Notes: generated by a model from the letters alone, not told the origin. 5,539 bases of DNA from Hylemonella sp. UBA2468 (GCA_002342165.1 DDPM01000108.1:1-5539); one strand, 5' to 3'; counted from the first letter of the stretch, positions 1-5,539 are shown. Program-made: numbers and translations.

Positions 1-158
1 GTTTTACCAGCGCCATTGGGCCCGAGCAAGCCGAAGAACTCACCTTGTTGAATGTCAAAACTGACGTTGTCAAGCGCTTTGAATGAGGCGCCCGCCGGCC
101 CTTTGGCAGACGCGTAAGTCTTAGAGACTTGGTGAAAGCGGATCGCAGTTACTGTCAT
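1..158 (-). CDS. ABC transporter ATP-binding protein, N-terminal fragment (cut by left window edge)
   Basis: The reading frame begins at an ATG (158-156) and runs off the window after 52 full codons. The visible part has the usual start of an ABC nucleotide-binding domain: a first beta strand (IRFHQVSKTY), then LDNVSFDIQQGEFFGLLG, then the Walker A loop GPNGAGKT at residues 46-53, with the last Thr codon incomplete. The GEFFGLLGPNGAGKT wording is typical of the ATPases of ABC-2-type exporters (NatA/CcmA/YadG-like, COG1131). I expect a membrane permease gene beyond the edge, but that is inference. The start lies 10 nt after the mlaB stop, so co-transcription with the mla genes is likely. A TTG directly upstream (161-159) is an alternative start. 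The Shine-Dalgarno match is weak. It is not a second MlaF, whose start region and Walker A (GASGGGKT) differ. The substrate cannot be told from this fragment. Confidence 0.9.
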   Translation of the reverse strand, partial: MTVTAIRFHQVSKTYASAKGPAGASFKALDNVSFDIQQGEFFGLLGPNGAGK

Positions 159-168
159 CAATACACTT

Positions 169-462
169 TCAGGCCGGACGGGCCAGTAACTCATCCACGC
201 CGTACAAACCGGCTAATTCGCTCAGGCGGGCGGACATGCCCATCACCCGAAAACTATGGCCACGCACCTGAGCTTGACGTCGCAACTCCAACAACACCGC
301 CAAAGCGGAGGAGTCAAAGTGTTGAAGGGCTGAGGCATCAACCTGAAGTTCGAATGTTGAAGCTGTGTCGGCAGCCGCCAGTTGCTCCAGATTTTGGGCC
401 AAGCTCTGGACCAAATAGGCTGCAGCGTCTCGATGGGTCAAATCGGCAGGTAGGGTCAGCAC
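169..462 (-). CDS. mlaB: MlaB-like STAS-domain protein of the phospholipid ABC transporter
   Basis: This 97-residue protein is a single STAS domain, the same length as E. coli MlaB as I recall it. Known role: MlaB is a cytoplasmic subunit that binds the MlaF ATPase and is needed for assembly and activity of the MlaFEDB complex. The STAS signature is visible as FELQVDASALQHFDSSALA (residues 37-55). It has a beta strand ending in Asp, then the loop D50-S51-S52 at the start of a helix, where other STAS proteins carry the conserved Ser/Thr. No membrane segment or signal peptide is seen. The start is a GTG (462-460), one codon after the mlaC stop and in the same frame. There is no clear Shine-Dalgarno sequence, so translation probably depends on ribosomes finishing mlaC. 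Sequence alone could suit any small STAS protein; the position after mlaC makes MlaB the best call. Confidence 0.87.
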   Translation of the reverse strand: MLTLPADLTHRDAAAYLVQSLAQNLEQLAAADTASTFELQVDASALQHFDSSALAVLLELRRQAQVRGHSFRVMGMSARLSELAGLYGVDELLARPA

Positions 463-465
463 AGC

Positions 466-1104
466 TCAGTTTTTTCGAGCGTTGGATTTATTGCGCTCAG
501 CCAATGTGGCAATCAGGCCATCAATACCTTTGGCGTTGATTTCTTGGGCAAACTGGGTTTTGTAAGTTTGCACCAACCACGCGCCCAAGACGTTCAAGTC
601 GTAAATTTTCCAAGCGCCGCTTGCGTCGGATGTTTTTTCCAGTCGGTAGTCCAGCTGAATCGGCTCACCACGACCTTTGACCTCGGTACGGACCACCACC
701 TCTTTGTCTTCGGGATTGGCGCGCAGCGGCTTAAAGCTTACAACTTGGTCGTTCACTTGGGTCAAAGCCCCTGCATAAGTGCGCACCAGCAAGGTTTTAA
801 ATTCCTCTTGCAGGCGCTTTTGCTGTTCTGGGGTAGCTTGCCGCCAACCAGGGCCCACAGCAGACGCTGTCATGCGCTGAAAGTTCACGTTGGGCATGAT
901 TTTGGTGTCCACCAAGGCAATGATGCGGTTCATGTCCCCCGCCTGAATGGCTTTATCGGTGCGCAGCGTCTCGTAGACATCAGTGGTGATGCGTTTGACA
1001 AAAGCATCCGCGGCTTCGCCATTGGCCCAGACAGGCGCCATCAGGGCAGGGCTGACTAGCAAACCCAGCGTCAAAACGCACTGGAACATGAATCGACGTT
1101 GCAT
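466..1104 (-). CDS. mlaC: MlaC periplasmic phospholipid-binding carrier
   Basis: MlaC (Tol_Tol_Ttg2 family, PF05494) carries phospholipid between MlaA at the outer membrane and MlaD at the inner membrane. The protein is 212 residues from the ATG at 1104, near the 211 of E. coli MlaC. A Sec signal peptide is visible: basic start MQRRF, hydrophobic core VLTLGLLVSPALMAPV, and an AXA-like site (VWA, cleavage after about residue 27). Family landmarks are VDTKIMPNVNFQRMTASAVG (about 65-84), the FKTLLVRTYAGAL helix (102-114) and the C-terminal WKIYDLNVLGAWLVQTYKTQF (165-185). An in-frame GTG at 1113 would add three residues. I prefer the ATG because AAGTGA lies a few bases upstream, while the GTG has only an A/T-rich leader; the evidence is modest. 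It follows mlaA by 27 nt (18 nt if the GTG is used) and leads into mlaB in the same frame across one TGA. Confidence 0.95.
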   Translation of the reverse strand: MQRRFMFQCVLTLGLLVSPALMAPVWANGEAADAFVKRITTDVYETLRTDKAIQAGDMNRIIALVDTKIMPNVNFQRMTASAVGPGWRQATPEQQKRLQEEFKTLLVRTYAGALTQVNDQVVSFKPLRANPEDKEVVVRTEVKGRGEPIQLDYRLEKTSDASGAWKIYDLNVLGAWLVQTYKTQFAQEINAKGIDGLIATLAERNKSNARKN

Positions 1105-1131
1105 GGTGTTCACTTTAAAAAATCAAGAGGC

Positions 1132-2001
1132 TCATTGTGCGCTCTTCACTTGGTTGTTGCCGGGATCATGACCGGAATCATTGCTGGGGTCATCGTCTGG
1201 CGTATCGGGCAATTCACCGTCCAACACTAGGTTTTGACGGCGCTGTAAATAGGCGTCGCGCACAAAGGTGTACTTGTCCAAAGCGGCCTCCTCAAGCATA
1301 TTGCCCGCTTTGAGAAGCTTGGCCCGCTGGTTGACCCCGCGCAACACATAAGCGGAGTTGCGAAACGCGACATCGTCTTGCATGGTGACCCAGTCACCCT
1401 TGAAGTCAACCGCCAAGGCTGCGGTATCGCGCATAGTAGAAGGTCCCAGCACTGGCAGCACCACATATGGGCCCGCGCCCACGCCCCAGTAACCTAGGGT
1501 CTGGCCAAAATCTTCGGTATGCCGCTCAATACCCACCTCGGTGGCCACATCCATCACCCCCAAAATGCCAAAGGTGGAATTGACCAAAACCCGCATCAGG
1601 TTTTCCACCGTGTGCTTAGGCTTGAGCTGAAGCGCACTGTTGACAGTGGACCATGCGTCCCCCAAATTGCCAAAGAAATTGCTCACCCCTTTGCGAAAAA
1701 AGGACGGTGTGACCTGCTCATAAGCGCCCGCCACAGGTCTGAGCACATTGCGGTCCAAGGCGTCATTGAAGGTGAACATGCTGCGGTTGAACGACTCCAG
1801 CGGGTCCGCGGCAATGGCGGTAGAAATAGGCTTGGCTTTATGGACTGTGGCTGCAGCTTGCGCGAAGGATTTGTCTTTGTCAGTGCCTTTGGGTAGGTCA
1901 TTGGCCGAAACAAATCCCATGCACGCCCAAAACATCAGAGGACCAAGAACCCATCTGCCGAGACTAAAGTGGCGTTTGATATTCATATTCAGGCTGGACA
2001 T
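1132..2001 (-). CDS. mlaA: MlaA/VacJ outer-membrane protein of the phospholipid asymmetry pathway
   Basis: MlaA (VacJ family) sits in the outer membrane, removes misplaced phospholipids from the outer leaflet and hands them to MlaC. The 289-residue product has the family core at residues 66-200: DPLESFNRSMFTFNDALDR, then GVSNFFGNLGDAWSTVNSALQ, NSTFGILGVMDVATEVGI, EDFGQTLGYWGVGAGPYVVLP and LGPSTMRD. The N-terminus is a signal peptide with a long hydrophobic stretch (about 16-32). Its lipobox is poor: F24-W25-A26-C27, where L-[AS]-[GA]-C is usual. VSA/N at 31-34 could instead be a signal peptidase I site. After the core, residues 261-289 form an acidic Asp/Pro/Asn-rich tail (DTPDDDPSNDSGHDPGNN), probably disordered. 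The ATG at 2001 has no clear Shine-Dalgarno sequence; an in-frame ATG at 1986 is an alternative. In E. coli mlaA is unlinked to the other mla genes; here it lies between mlaD and mlaC. Confidence 0.96.
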   Translation of the reverse strand: MSSLNMNIKRHFSLGRWVLGPLMFWACMGFVSANDLPKGTDKDKSFAQAAATVHKAKPISTAIAADPLESFNRSMFTFNDALDRNVLRPVAGAYEQVTPSFFRKGVSNFFGNLGDAWSTVNSALQLKPKHTVENLMRVLVNSTFGILGVMDVATEVGIERHTEDFGQTLGYWGVGAGPYVVLPVLGPSTMRDTAALAVDFKGDWVTMQDDVAFRNSAYVLRGVNQRAKLLKAGNMLEEAALDKYTFVRDAYLQRRQNLVLDGELPDTPDDDPSNDSGHDPGNNQVKSAQ

Positions 2002-2008
2002 GGGCTTT

Positions 2009-2029
2009 GCTTTTTTTGAGCTTTTTTGA
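2009..2029 (-). repeat. A-rich tandem repeat in the mlaD-mlaA spacer
   Basis: On the coding strand TCAAAAAAGC (2029-2020) is followed at once by TCAAAAAAAGC (2019-2009). The two units are identical except for one extra A in the second. They fill most of the 30-nt gap between the mlaD stop and the mlaA ATG. No Shine-Dalgarno sequence is seen there. The A-rich leader may help ribosome loading, and the A6 and A7 runs could slip; both ideas are inference. Confidence 0.6.
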
Positions 2030-2031
2030 AT

Positions 2032-2508
2032 TTATCTGGCTGAATCAGATTTGCCATCAGCAGCCTTGCTGTACAAAAACTGGCCAATCAGATTTTCCAG
2101 CACCACTGCCGATTGGGTGGTGCCCACCACATCGCCCTGCGCCAAATTTTGGTCTTCGCTTCCAGCCTCTATGCCCACATACTGGTCGCCCAAAAGGCCA
2201 CTGGTCAAAATTTTGAGTGAGCTGTCTTTAGGAAACTTATAGCGGTTCTCCAAGGTCAGCGTGACGCGCGCCTGAAAGGTTTTGTCATCAAACACAATGG
2301 ATTCCACCCGCCCCACCACCACACCGGCGCTGCGCACGGCCGACTTGGGCTTAAGCCCGCCAATGTTGTCAAAGCGCGCTTCCACGCGGTAGGTGGACTG
2401 AAAACTCAGGTTCAGCAAATTGGCCGCCTGAAGGGCCAAAAACAAAATGGCGGCGGCCCCAATCAGGACAAACAAACCCACCCACAAATCATTTTTTGAG
2501 CGCTGCAC
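2032..2508 (-). CDS. mlaD: MlaD, MCE-domain substrate-binding protein of the phospholipid ABC transporter
   Basis: MlaD is a membrane-anchored MCE protein that forms a hexameric ring on the periplasmic side of MlaFE and exchanges phospholipid with MlaC. The 158-residue product has one N-terminal transmembrane helix (about 9-28, WVGLFVLIGAAAILFLALQA). A single MCE domain follows (about 38-116), with YRVEARFDNIGGLKPKSAVRSAGV and the conserved TSGLLGDQYVGIEAG (102-116). A C-terminal segment, TQSAVVLENLIGQFLYSKA (131-149), matches the hydrophobic pore-lining helix of MlaD. E. coli MlaD is 183 residues, so this one has a shorter tail but keeps the pore helix. The start is a GTG at 2508 with a strong Shine-Dalgarno sequence, which fixes it well. 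The gene starts 8 nt after the mlaE stop. Confidence 0.96.
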   Translation of the reverse strand: MQRSKNDLWVGLFVLIGAAAILFLALQAANLLNLSFQSTYRVEARFDNIGGLKPKSAVRSAGVVVGRVESIVFDDKTFQARVTLTLENRYKFPKDSSLKILTSGLLGDQYVGIEAGSEDQNLAQGDVVGTTQSAVVLENLIGQFLYSKAADGKSDSAR

Positions 2509-2513
2509 TACAA

Positions 2514-2518
2514 CTCCT
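2514..2518 (-). promoter_or_regulatory. Ribosome binding site of mlaD overlapping the mlaE stop codon
   Basis: The coding strand reads AGGAG, five bases before the GTG start of mlaD. It is the clearest Shine-Dalgarno sequence in the cluster and decides the GTG start. Its first two bases are also the last two of the mlaE TAG stop codon, so mlaE termination and mlaD initiation are probably coupled. Confidence 0.8.
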
Positions 2519-3299
2519 AAATCGTAAACATCATGGCTGTCAGAACAAAGTCCAGCCCCAATACGGCCAGCGACGCCATCACCACTGTTCGGGTGGTGGC
2601 GCTGGAAACTCCCTCGGGGGTAGGCTGGGCCTCATAACCTTGCAGCAGGGCCACAAAGGTCACGGTAAAACCGAACACCACACTTTTGATGATGCCATTG
2701 CCCACATCTTTCCATACGTCCACGCCGCCTTGAATCTGGCTCCAAAATGCGCCGCCATCCACCCCAATCAGCAACACGCCCACCACCCAGCCGCCAATGA
2801 TGCCCATGGCGCTGAATACCGCAGCAAGAAGTGGCATGGCCAACACACCCGCCCAAAAACGAGGAGCCAGAACGCGTTGCACAGGGTCTACCGCCATCAT
2901 TTCCATCACGCTGAGCTGTTCGCCCGCCTTCATGAGGCCAATTTCGGCGGTCAGCGAGGTGCCGGCCCGGCCTGCAAACAACAAAGCCGTGACCACCGGA
3001 CCCAACTCACGCACCAGACTCAGGGTGACCAGCAGGCCCAGCGCTTCGGTGGACCCATAGCGCTGTAGCGTGTAAAAACCCTGCAAACCAAAGACAAACC
3101 CCACAAACAGGCCTGAGACGGCGATGATGGCGAGAGAATAGTTGCCTAAAAAATGGATTTGGTCTCGAATGAGCCCAAAGCGGCGCAAGCTCGTGCCCAA
3201 GGACCACAGTAGCTTGAAAAACAAGCGGGCGGCATACCCCACCTGAGCTACAGCACGGCGGGTGGCAAAACCCAATTCGCGCGGGTGGAGTCCGCTCAT
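2517..3299 (-). CDS. mlaE: MlaE, permease of the phospholipid ABC transporter
   Basis: MlaE (PF02405 family) is the integral inner-membrane subunit that pairs with MlaF and carries the MlaD ring. The product is 260 residues, the same as E. coli MlaE as I recall it. An amphipathic N-terminal region (about 11-50) leads into hydrophobic segments near 53-74, 87-110, 150-180 and 201-220, with a last one at 238-258. Family signatures are RELGPVVTALLFAGRAGTSL (97-116), the coupling-region motif GEQLSVMEMMAVDPVQRVLAPR (126-147), and GYEAQPTPEGVSSATTRTVV (221-240). The ATG start (3299-3297) overlaps the mlaF TGA stop as ATGA, a common sign of translational coupling; the Shine-Dalgarno match upstream is weak. 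The stop is TAG at 2519-2517. Confidence 0.97.
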   Translation of the reverse strand: MSGLHPRELGFATRRAVAQVGYAARLFFKLLWSLGTSLRRFGLIRDQIHFLGNYSLAIIAVSGLFVGFVFGLQGFYTLQRYGSTEALGLLVTLSLVRELGPVVTALLFAGRAGTSLTAEIGLMKAGEQLSVMEMMAVDPVQRVLAPRFWAGVLAMPLLAAVFSAMGIIGGWVVGVLLIGVDGGAFWSQIQGGVDVWKDVGNGIIKSVVFGFTVTFVALLQGYEAQPTPEGVSSATTRTVVMASLAVLGLDFVLTAMMFTI

Positions 3300-4135
3300 A
3301 CGGTGGTCAGCCCAAAGTCCTCGTGCACCGACACCCCTGGGTAATGGAAGCGTACCGGTCCATCGGGCAACGCATGCACGTACTGGTAAACCAAGGGGTC
3401 ACTGGTTTGCCGCACCTCTTCGGGTGTGCCCTCTACAGCCACTTTCCCGTTGGCCAAAATAATCACATGGTCGGCAATGGCAAAGGTTTGCTCCAGCTCG
3501 TGCGACACAAACACACTGGTCAGACCCATGGTGTCATTCAAACTGCGAATCAAGCGAGCTGCGGTACCCAATGAAATGGGGTCAAGTCCCGAAAACGGTT
3601 CGTCGTACATCACCAACTCAGGGTCAAGGGCAATCGCGCGGGCCAAGGCAATACGCCGCGCCATACCGCCCGAAATTTCACTTGGCATCAGGTCACGAGC
3701 GCCACGCAAGCCCACAGCATTGAGCTTCATGAGCACAATGTCGCGAATCAGCGCCTCGGGCAAATTGGTGTGTTCTCTTAAAGGGAAGGCCACGTTTTCA
3801 AAGACGCTCAGATCGGCAAACAAAGCACCAAACTGAAACAGCATGCCCATGCGACGGCGCGCGGCATACAAATCCTCTTGATTCATGGTGGTGACGTCTG
3901 CTCCATCAAACAGCAACTGACCGGATTGGGCCCGGTTTTGCCCGCCAATGAGACGAAGAATGGTGGTTTTACCGCCGCCCGACGCCCCCATGAGGGCGGT
4001 GACTTTGCCTTTGGGAATGGACAACGACATGTTTTCCAAAATCAACCGATCGGAATACCCAAAGGTCAAGCGCTTGAGCTCTACCAATGACGCCGAATGC
4101 GTTTTGGAAGCGGGGTCAGGAGCCATGGAGGTCAC
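3296..4135 (-). CDS. mlaF: MlaF, ATPase of the phospholipid ABC transporter
   Basis: MlaF is the cytoplasmic ATPase that drives lipid movement through MlaE/MlaD; it binds MlaB. The 279-residue product has every expected ABC motif: Walker A GASGGGKT (50-57), Q-loop Q101 in LFQFGALF, signature SEISGGMARR (152-161), Walker B LVMYDEP (174-180) with catalytic E179, D-loop SGLDP (182-186) and the switch His H212 in VSHEL. SGGM in place of SGGQ is characteristic of MlaF-type ATPases. The tail from about 255 (LPDGPVRFHYPG and onward) resembles the C-terminal extension by which MlaF subunits contact each other; that is inferred from the known structures. The start is taken as the GTG at 4135, with AAGTGA six bases upstream. 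An ATG at 4126 would shorten it by three residues and cannot be excluded. It is the first gene of the mla cluster. Confidence 0.96.
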   Translation of the reverse strand: MTSMAPDPASKTHSASLVELKRLTFGYSDRLILENMSLSIPKGKVTALMGASGGGKTTILRLIGGQNRAQSGQLLFDGADVTTMNQEDLYAARRRMGMLFQFGALFADLSVFENVAFPLREHTNLPEALIRDIVLMKLNAVGLRGARDLMPSEISGGMARRIALARAIALDPELVMYDEPFSGLDPISLGTAARLIRSLNDTMGLTSVFVSHELEQTFAIADHVIILANGKVAVEGTPEEVRQTSDPLVYQYVHALPDGPVRFHYPGVSVHEDFGLTTV

Positions 4136-4198
4136 GGGGAATCACTTGGGCTGGGTTCACTGGTTATCTGGGCGCCCCAAAGCTTGAGGTACTAGAGG

Positions 4199-4204
4199 AT
4201 CATA
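4199..4204 (-). promoter_or_regulatory. Candidate -10 element for the mla operon
   Basis: The minus strand reads TATGAT, five of six matches to the sigma-70 -10 consensus, about 63 bases before the mlaF start. No good -35 box is found at 16-18 bases upstream (the nearest hexamers are CAGTCT and CCAGTC), so this is only a candidate. If it is real, the mla cluster has its own promoter directly after the gltD hairpin. Confidence 0.3.
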
Positions 4205-4229
4205 AATGAACGCCCAGCAAAGACTGGGC
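4200..4229 (-). terminator. Possible weak rho-independent terminator after gltD
   Basis: On the minus strand GCCCAG (4229-4224) pairs with CTGGGC (4217-4212) across a six-base loop TCTTTG, giving a perfect 6-bp GC-rich stem. GTTCATTTAT follows. The hairpin begins 21 bases after the gltD stop. The following stretch is T-rich but broken by C and A, so termination may be partial. Confidence 0.5.
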
Positions 4230-4249
4230 TGAACCCTAGCCCGCACAAT

Positions 4250-5539
4250 TCAACGCGGCAAGTTGCTGCTGCCCATTAAAAACTCGTCCACCGCGCGGGC
4301 GGCTTGACGGCCTTCGCGAATGGCCCACACCACCAAGCTCTGACCACGCCGCACGTCGCCCGCAGCAAACACTTTGGGCACATTGGTGGCGTAGCCGCCA
4401 GTGAAGTCGGTGCTGGCTTTGGCATTGCCCCGGCCGTCTTTTTCCACACCAAAAGCGTCCAACACAGTAGGCACGGGGTTCACGAAGCCCATGGCCAACA
4501 AGACCAAATCGGCCTTGTATTCTTTTTCAGTACCCGCAATTTCCACCAGCTTGCCGTCTTTCAACTCCACATGCACTGTGGTCAGGCTCTTGACCTTGCC
4601 TTTTTCGCCATTGAATGATTTGGTGGAAATGGCAAATTCGCGCACGCAGCCCTCTTGGTGGCTGGAGCTGGTGCGCAGTTTCAAGGGCCAGTAAGGCCAG
4701 ACCAGGGCCTTGTTCTCCTGATCGGGCGGCTGAGGCATGACTTCAAACTGGGTCACGCTGGCAGCACCATGGCGGTTGCTGGTGCCCACGCAGTCGCTAC
4801 CGGTGTCGCCACCGCCAATCACGATGACGTGCTTGCCCTCAGCTCGCAGTTGGGCCTTGACCTTGTCACCAGCATTGACTTTGTTTTGCTGGGGCAAAAA
4901 CTCCATGGCAAAGTGAATGCCGTCCAGGTCGCGCCCTGGCACGGGCAGGTCGCGCGACTGCTCCGAGCCTGCAGCCAACAACACCGCGTCAAAATCTTGC
5001 TGCAACTGCTCAGGCGTCACGGTTTCTTTGGCCCAATTGGTGACTTTGCTGTCCTTGGGCATGGCACCCACCAACACGCTGGTGCGAAACACCACACCCT
5101 CGGCTTGCATTTGGGCCAAGCGGCGGTCGATGTGGGTTTTTTCCATTTTGAAATCGGGAATGCCGTAGCGCAGCAGGCCGCCCACACGGTCATTTTTTTC
5201 AAATACGGTCACCTCATGTCCCACCCGAGCCAGTTGCTGGGCGGCAGCCAATCCTGCAGGGCCCGAGCCGATCACGGCCACTTTCTTGCCGGTTTTCACC
5301 GCTGGCAATTGGGGCTTGACCCAGCCCTCAGACCACGCTTTGTCGATGATGGCGTGCTCGATCGATTTGATGCCCACCGCATCGTCGTTCACATTCAAAG
5401 TGCACGCAGCTTCACAGGGTGCAGGGCAAATACGCCCCGTGAACTCTGGAAAGTTATTGGTGCTGTGCAGCACGGTGATGGCGTTGTGCCAATCCCCCTG
5501 AAACACCAGGTCGTTGAAGTCCGGAATGATGTTGTTGAC
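4250..5539 (-). CDS. gltD: Glutamate synthase [NADPH] small subunit GltD (N-terminus beyond right window edge)
   Basis: GltD passes electrons from NADPH through FAD and iron-sulfur clusters to the large subunit GltB, which makes glutamate from glutamine and 2-oxoglutarate. The frame is open to the window edge, so 429 residues are visible; probably some 50-60 N-terminal residues are missing. The visible start [11 protein letters not shown] continues into the conserved [22 protein letters not shown], with cluster cysteines C38, C42 and C46. The FAD-binding GSGPAG is at 91-96, followed by [21 protein letters not shown]. The NADPH-binding [18 protein letters not shown] is at 242-259, and the second FAD contact [21 protein letters not shown] at 391-411. 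The [21 protein letters not shown] stretch (272-292) is typical of bacterial GltD and separates it from related NADPH-dependent oxidoreductases. The stop is TGA at 4252-4250. gltB is expected upstream, outside the window. Confidence 0.96.
   Translation of the reverse strand, partial: VNNIIPDFNDLVFQGDWHNAITVLHSTNNFPEFTGRICPAPCEAACTLNVNDDAVGIKSIEHAIIDKAWSEGWVKPQLPAVKTGKKVAVIGSGPAGLAAAQQLARVGHEVTVFEKNDRVGGLLRYGIPDFKMEKTHIDRRLAQMQAEGVVFRTSVLVGAMPKDSKVTNWAKETVTPEQLQQDFDAVLLAAGSEQSRDLPVPGRDLDGIHFAMEFLPQQNKVNAGDKVKAQLRAEGKHVIVIGGGDTGSDCVGTSNRHGAASVTQFEVMPQPPDQENKALVWPYWPLKLRTSSSHQEGCVREFAISTKSFNGEKGKVKSLTTVHVELKDGKLVEIAGTEKEYKADLVLLAMGFVNPVPTVLDAFGVEKDGRGNAKASTDFTGGYATNVPKVFAAGDVRRGQSLVVWAIREGRQAARAVDEFLMGSSNLPR

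Larger units (their letters stand above)
4136..4249. other. gltD-mlaF intergenic region
   Basis: This 114-bp spacer is the longest non-coding stretch in the window. On the minus strand, going from gltD to mlaF, it holds a hairpin with a moderately T-rich 3' flank, a TATGAT hexamer, a perfect 8-bp palindrome GGGCGCCC (4170-4177) and weak ribosome-binding sequence before mlaF. The outer parts GGGCTGGGTTC (4148-4158) and GAACCCTAGCCC (4231-4242) are complementary apart from one bulged base. It probably separates two transcripts. No open reading frame or RNA gene family is recognised in it. Confidence 0.6.

Noticed and set aside
460..470. Frameshift or nonsense mutation breaking a natural mlaC-mlaB fusion gene
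   Set aside because: MlaC is complete at its usual length and MlaB has its usual 97 residues. One is periplasmic and the other cytoplasmic, so the TGA is a genuine gene boundary.
129..539. Plus-strand open frame of 136 codons
   Set aside because: It lies antisense across mlaB and both of its junctions, has no recognisable domain, and its composition is what an antisense shadow would give.
544..1059. Plus-strand open frame of 171 codons
   Set aside because: It is wholly antisense to mlaC, which has clear family motifs and a signal peptide. No start signal or known domain was seen in the plus-strand frame.
2496..3068. Plus-strand open frame of 190 codons, His/Gln-rich
   Set aside because: It is antisense to mlaE. 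The His/Gln richness is what one expects from reading the opposite strand of hydrophobic membrane-protein codons.
3426..3836. Plus-strand open frame of 136 codons
   Set aside because: It is antisense to the mlaF ATPase core, including the Walker B and signature motifs, and has no domain of its own.
4170..4177. GGGCGCCC palindrome as a repressor operator
   Set aside because: It is a perfect palindrome but only 8 bp long and GC-only. It matches no operator I know and could easily arise by chance.
4250..5506. GltD starting at position 5506 as a complete 418-residue protein
   Set aside because: The codon at 5506 is an internal GTG (Val). The frame stays open to 5539 and encodes [11 protein letters not shown] just before it, which is conserved GltD sequence, so the gene is cut by the window edge.

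Overview
The window looks like chromosome from a betaproteobacterium of the order Burkholderiales, probably near Comamonadaceae. This is inferred from protein flavour and gene order (gltD, then an mla operon with mlaA inside it, then an ABC exporter ATPase), not from a database search. All supported genes are on the minus strand, so transcription runs from high to low coordinates.

Layout in transcription order: (1) gltD, the glutamate synthase small subunit, enters at the right edge (position 5539) without its N-terminus and stops at 4250. (2) A 114-bp intergenic stretch (4136-4249) holds a GC-rich hairpin followed by a moderately T-rich stretch, a TATGAT hexamer and an inverted-repeat pair. 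It is the likely boundary between the gltD transcript and the next operon. (3) A compact six-gene cluster follows: mlaF (ATPase), mlaE (permease), mlaD (MCE protein), mlaA/vacJ (outer-membrane component), mlaC (periplasmic carrier) and mlaB (STAS protein). Junctions are a 4-nt overlap (F/E) and gaps of 8 nt (E/D), 30 nt (D/A), 18-27 nt (A/C) and 3 nt (C/B). (4) After 10 nt comes the start of a second ABC ATPase, cut off at the left edge just after its Walker A lysine codon.

How the genes work together: MlaFEDB forms the inner-membrane ABC complex, MlaC shuttles phospholipid across the periplasm, and MlaA sits in the outer membrane. Together they keep the outer leaflet of the outer membrane asymmetric. 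In E. coli mlaA lies elsewhere on the chromosome; here one operon carries the whole pathway. The partial ATPase is co-directional and tightly spaced, so it is probably co-transcribed, but its substrate is unknown.

No mobile element, CRISPR array, RNA gene or phage gene is visible, and I see no previously undescribed system. The points most worth checking are small: a degenerate lipobox in MlaA, mlaC and mlaB lying in one frame separated by a single TGA, a tandem A-rich repeat before mlaA, and the structured gltD-mlaF spacer. No stretch longer than 300 bases lacks a gene.
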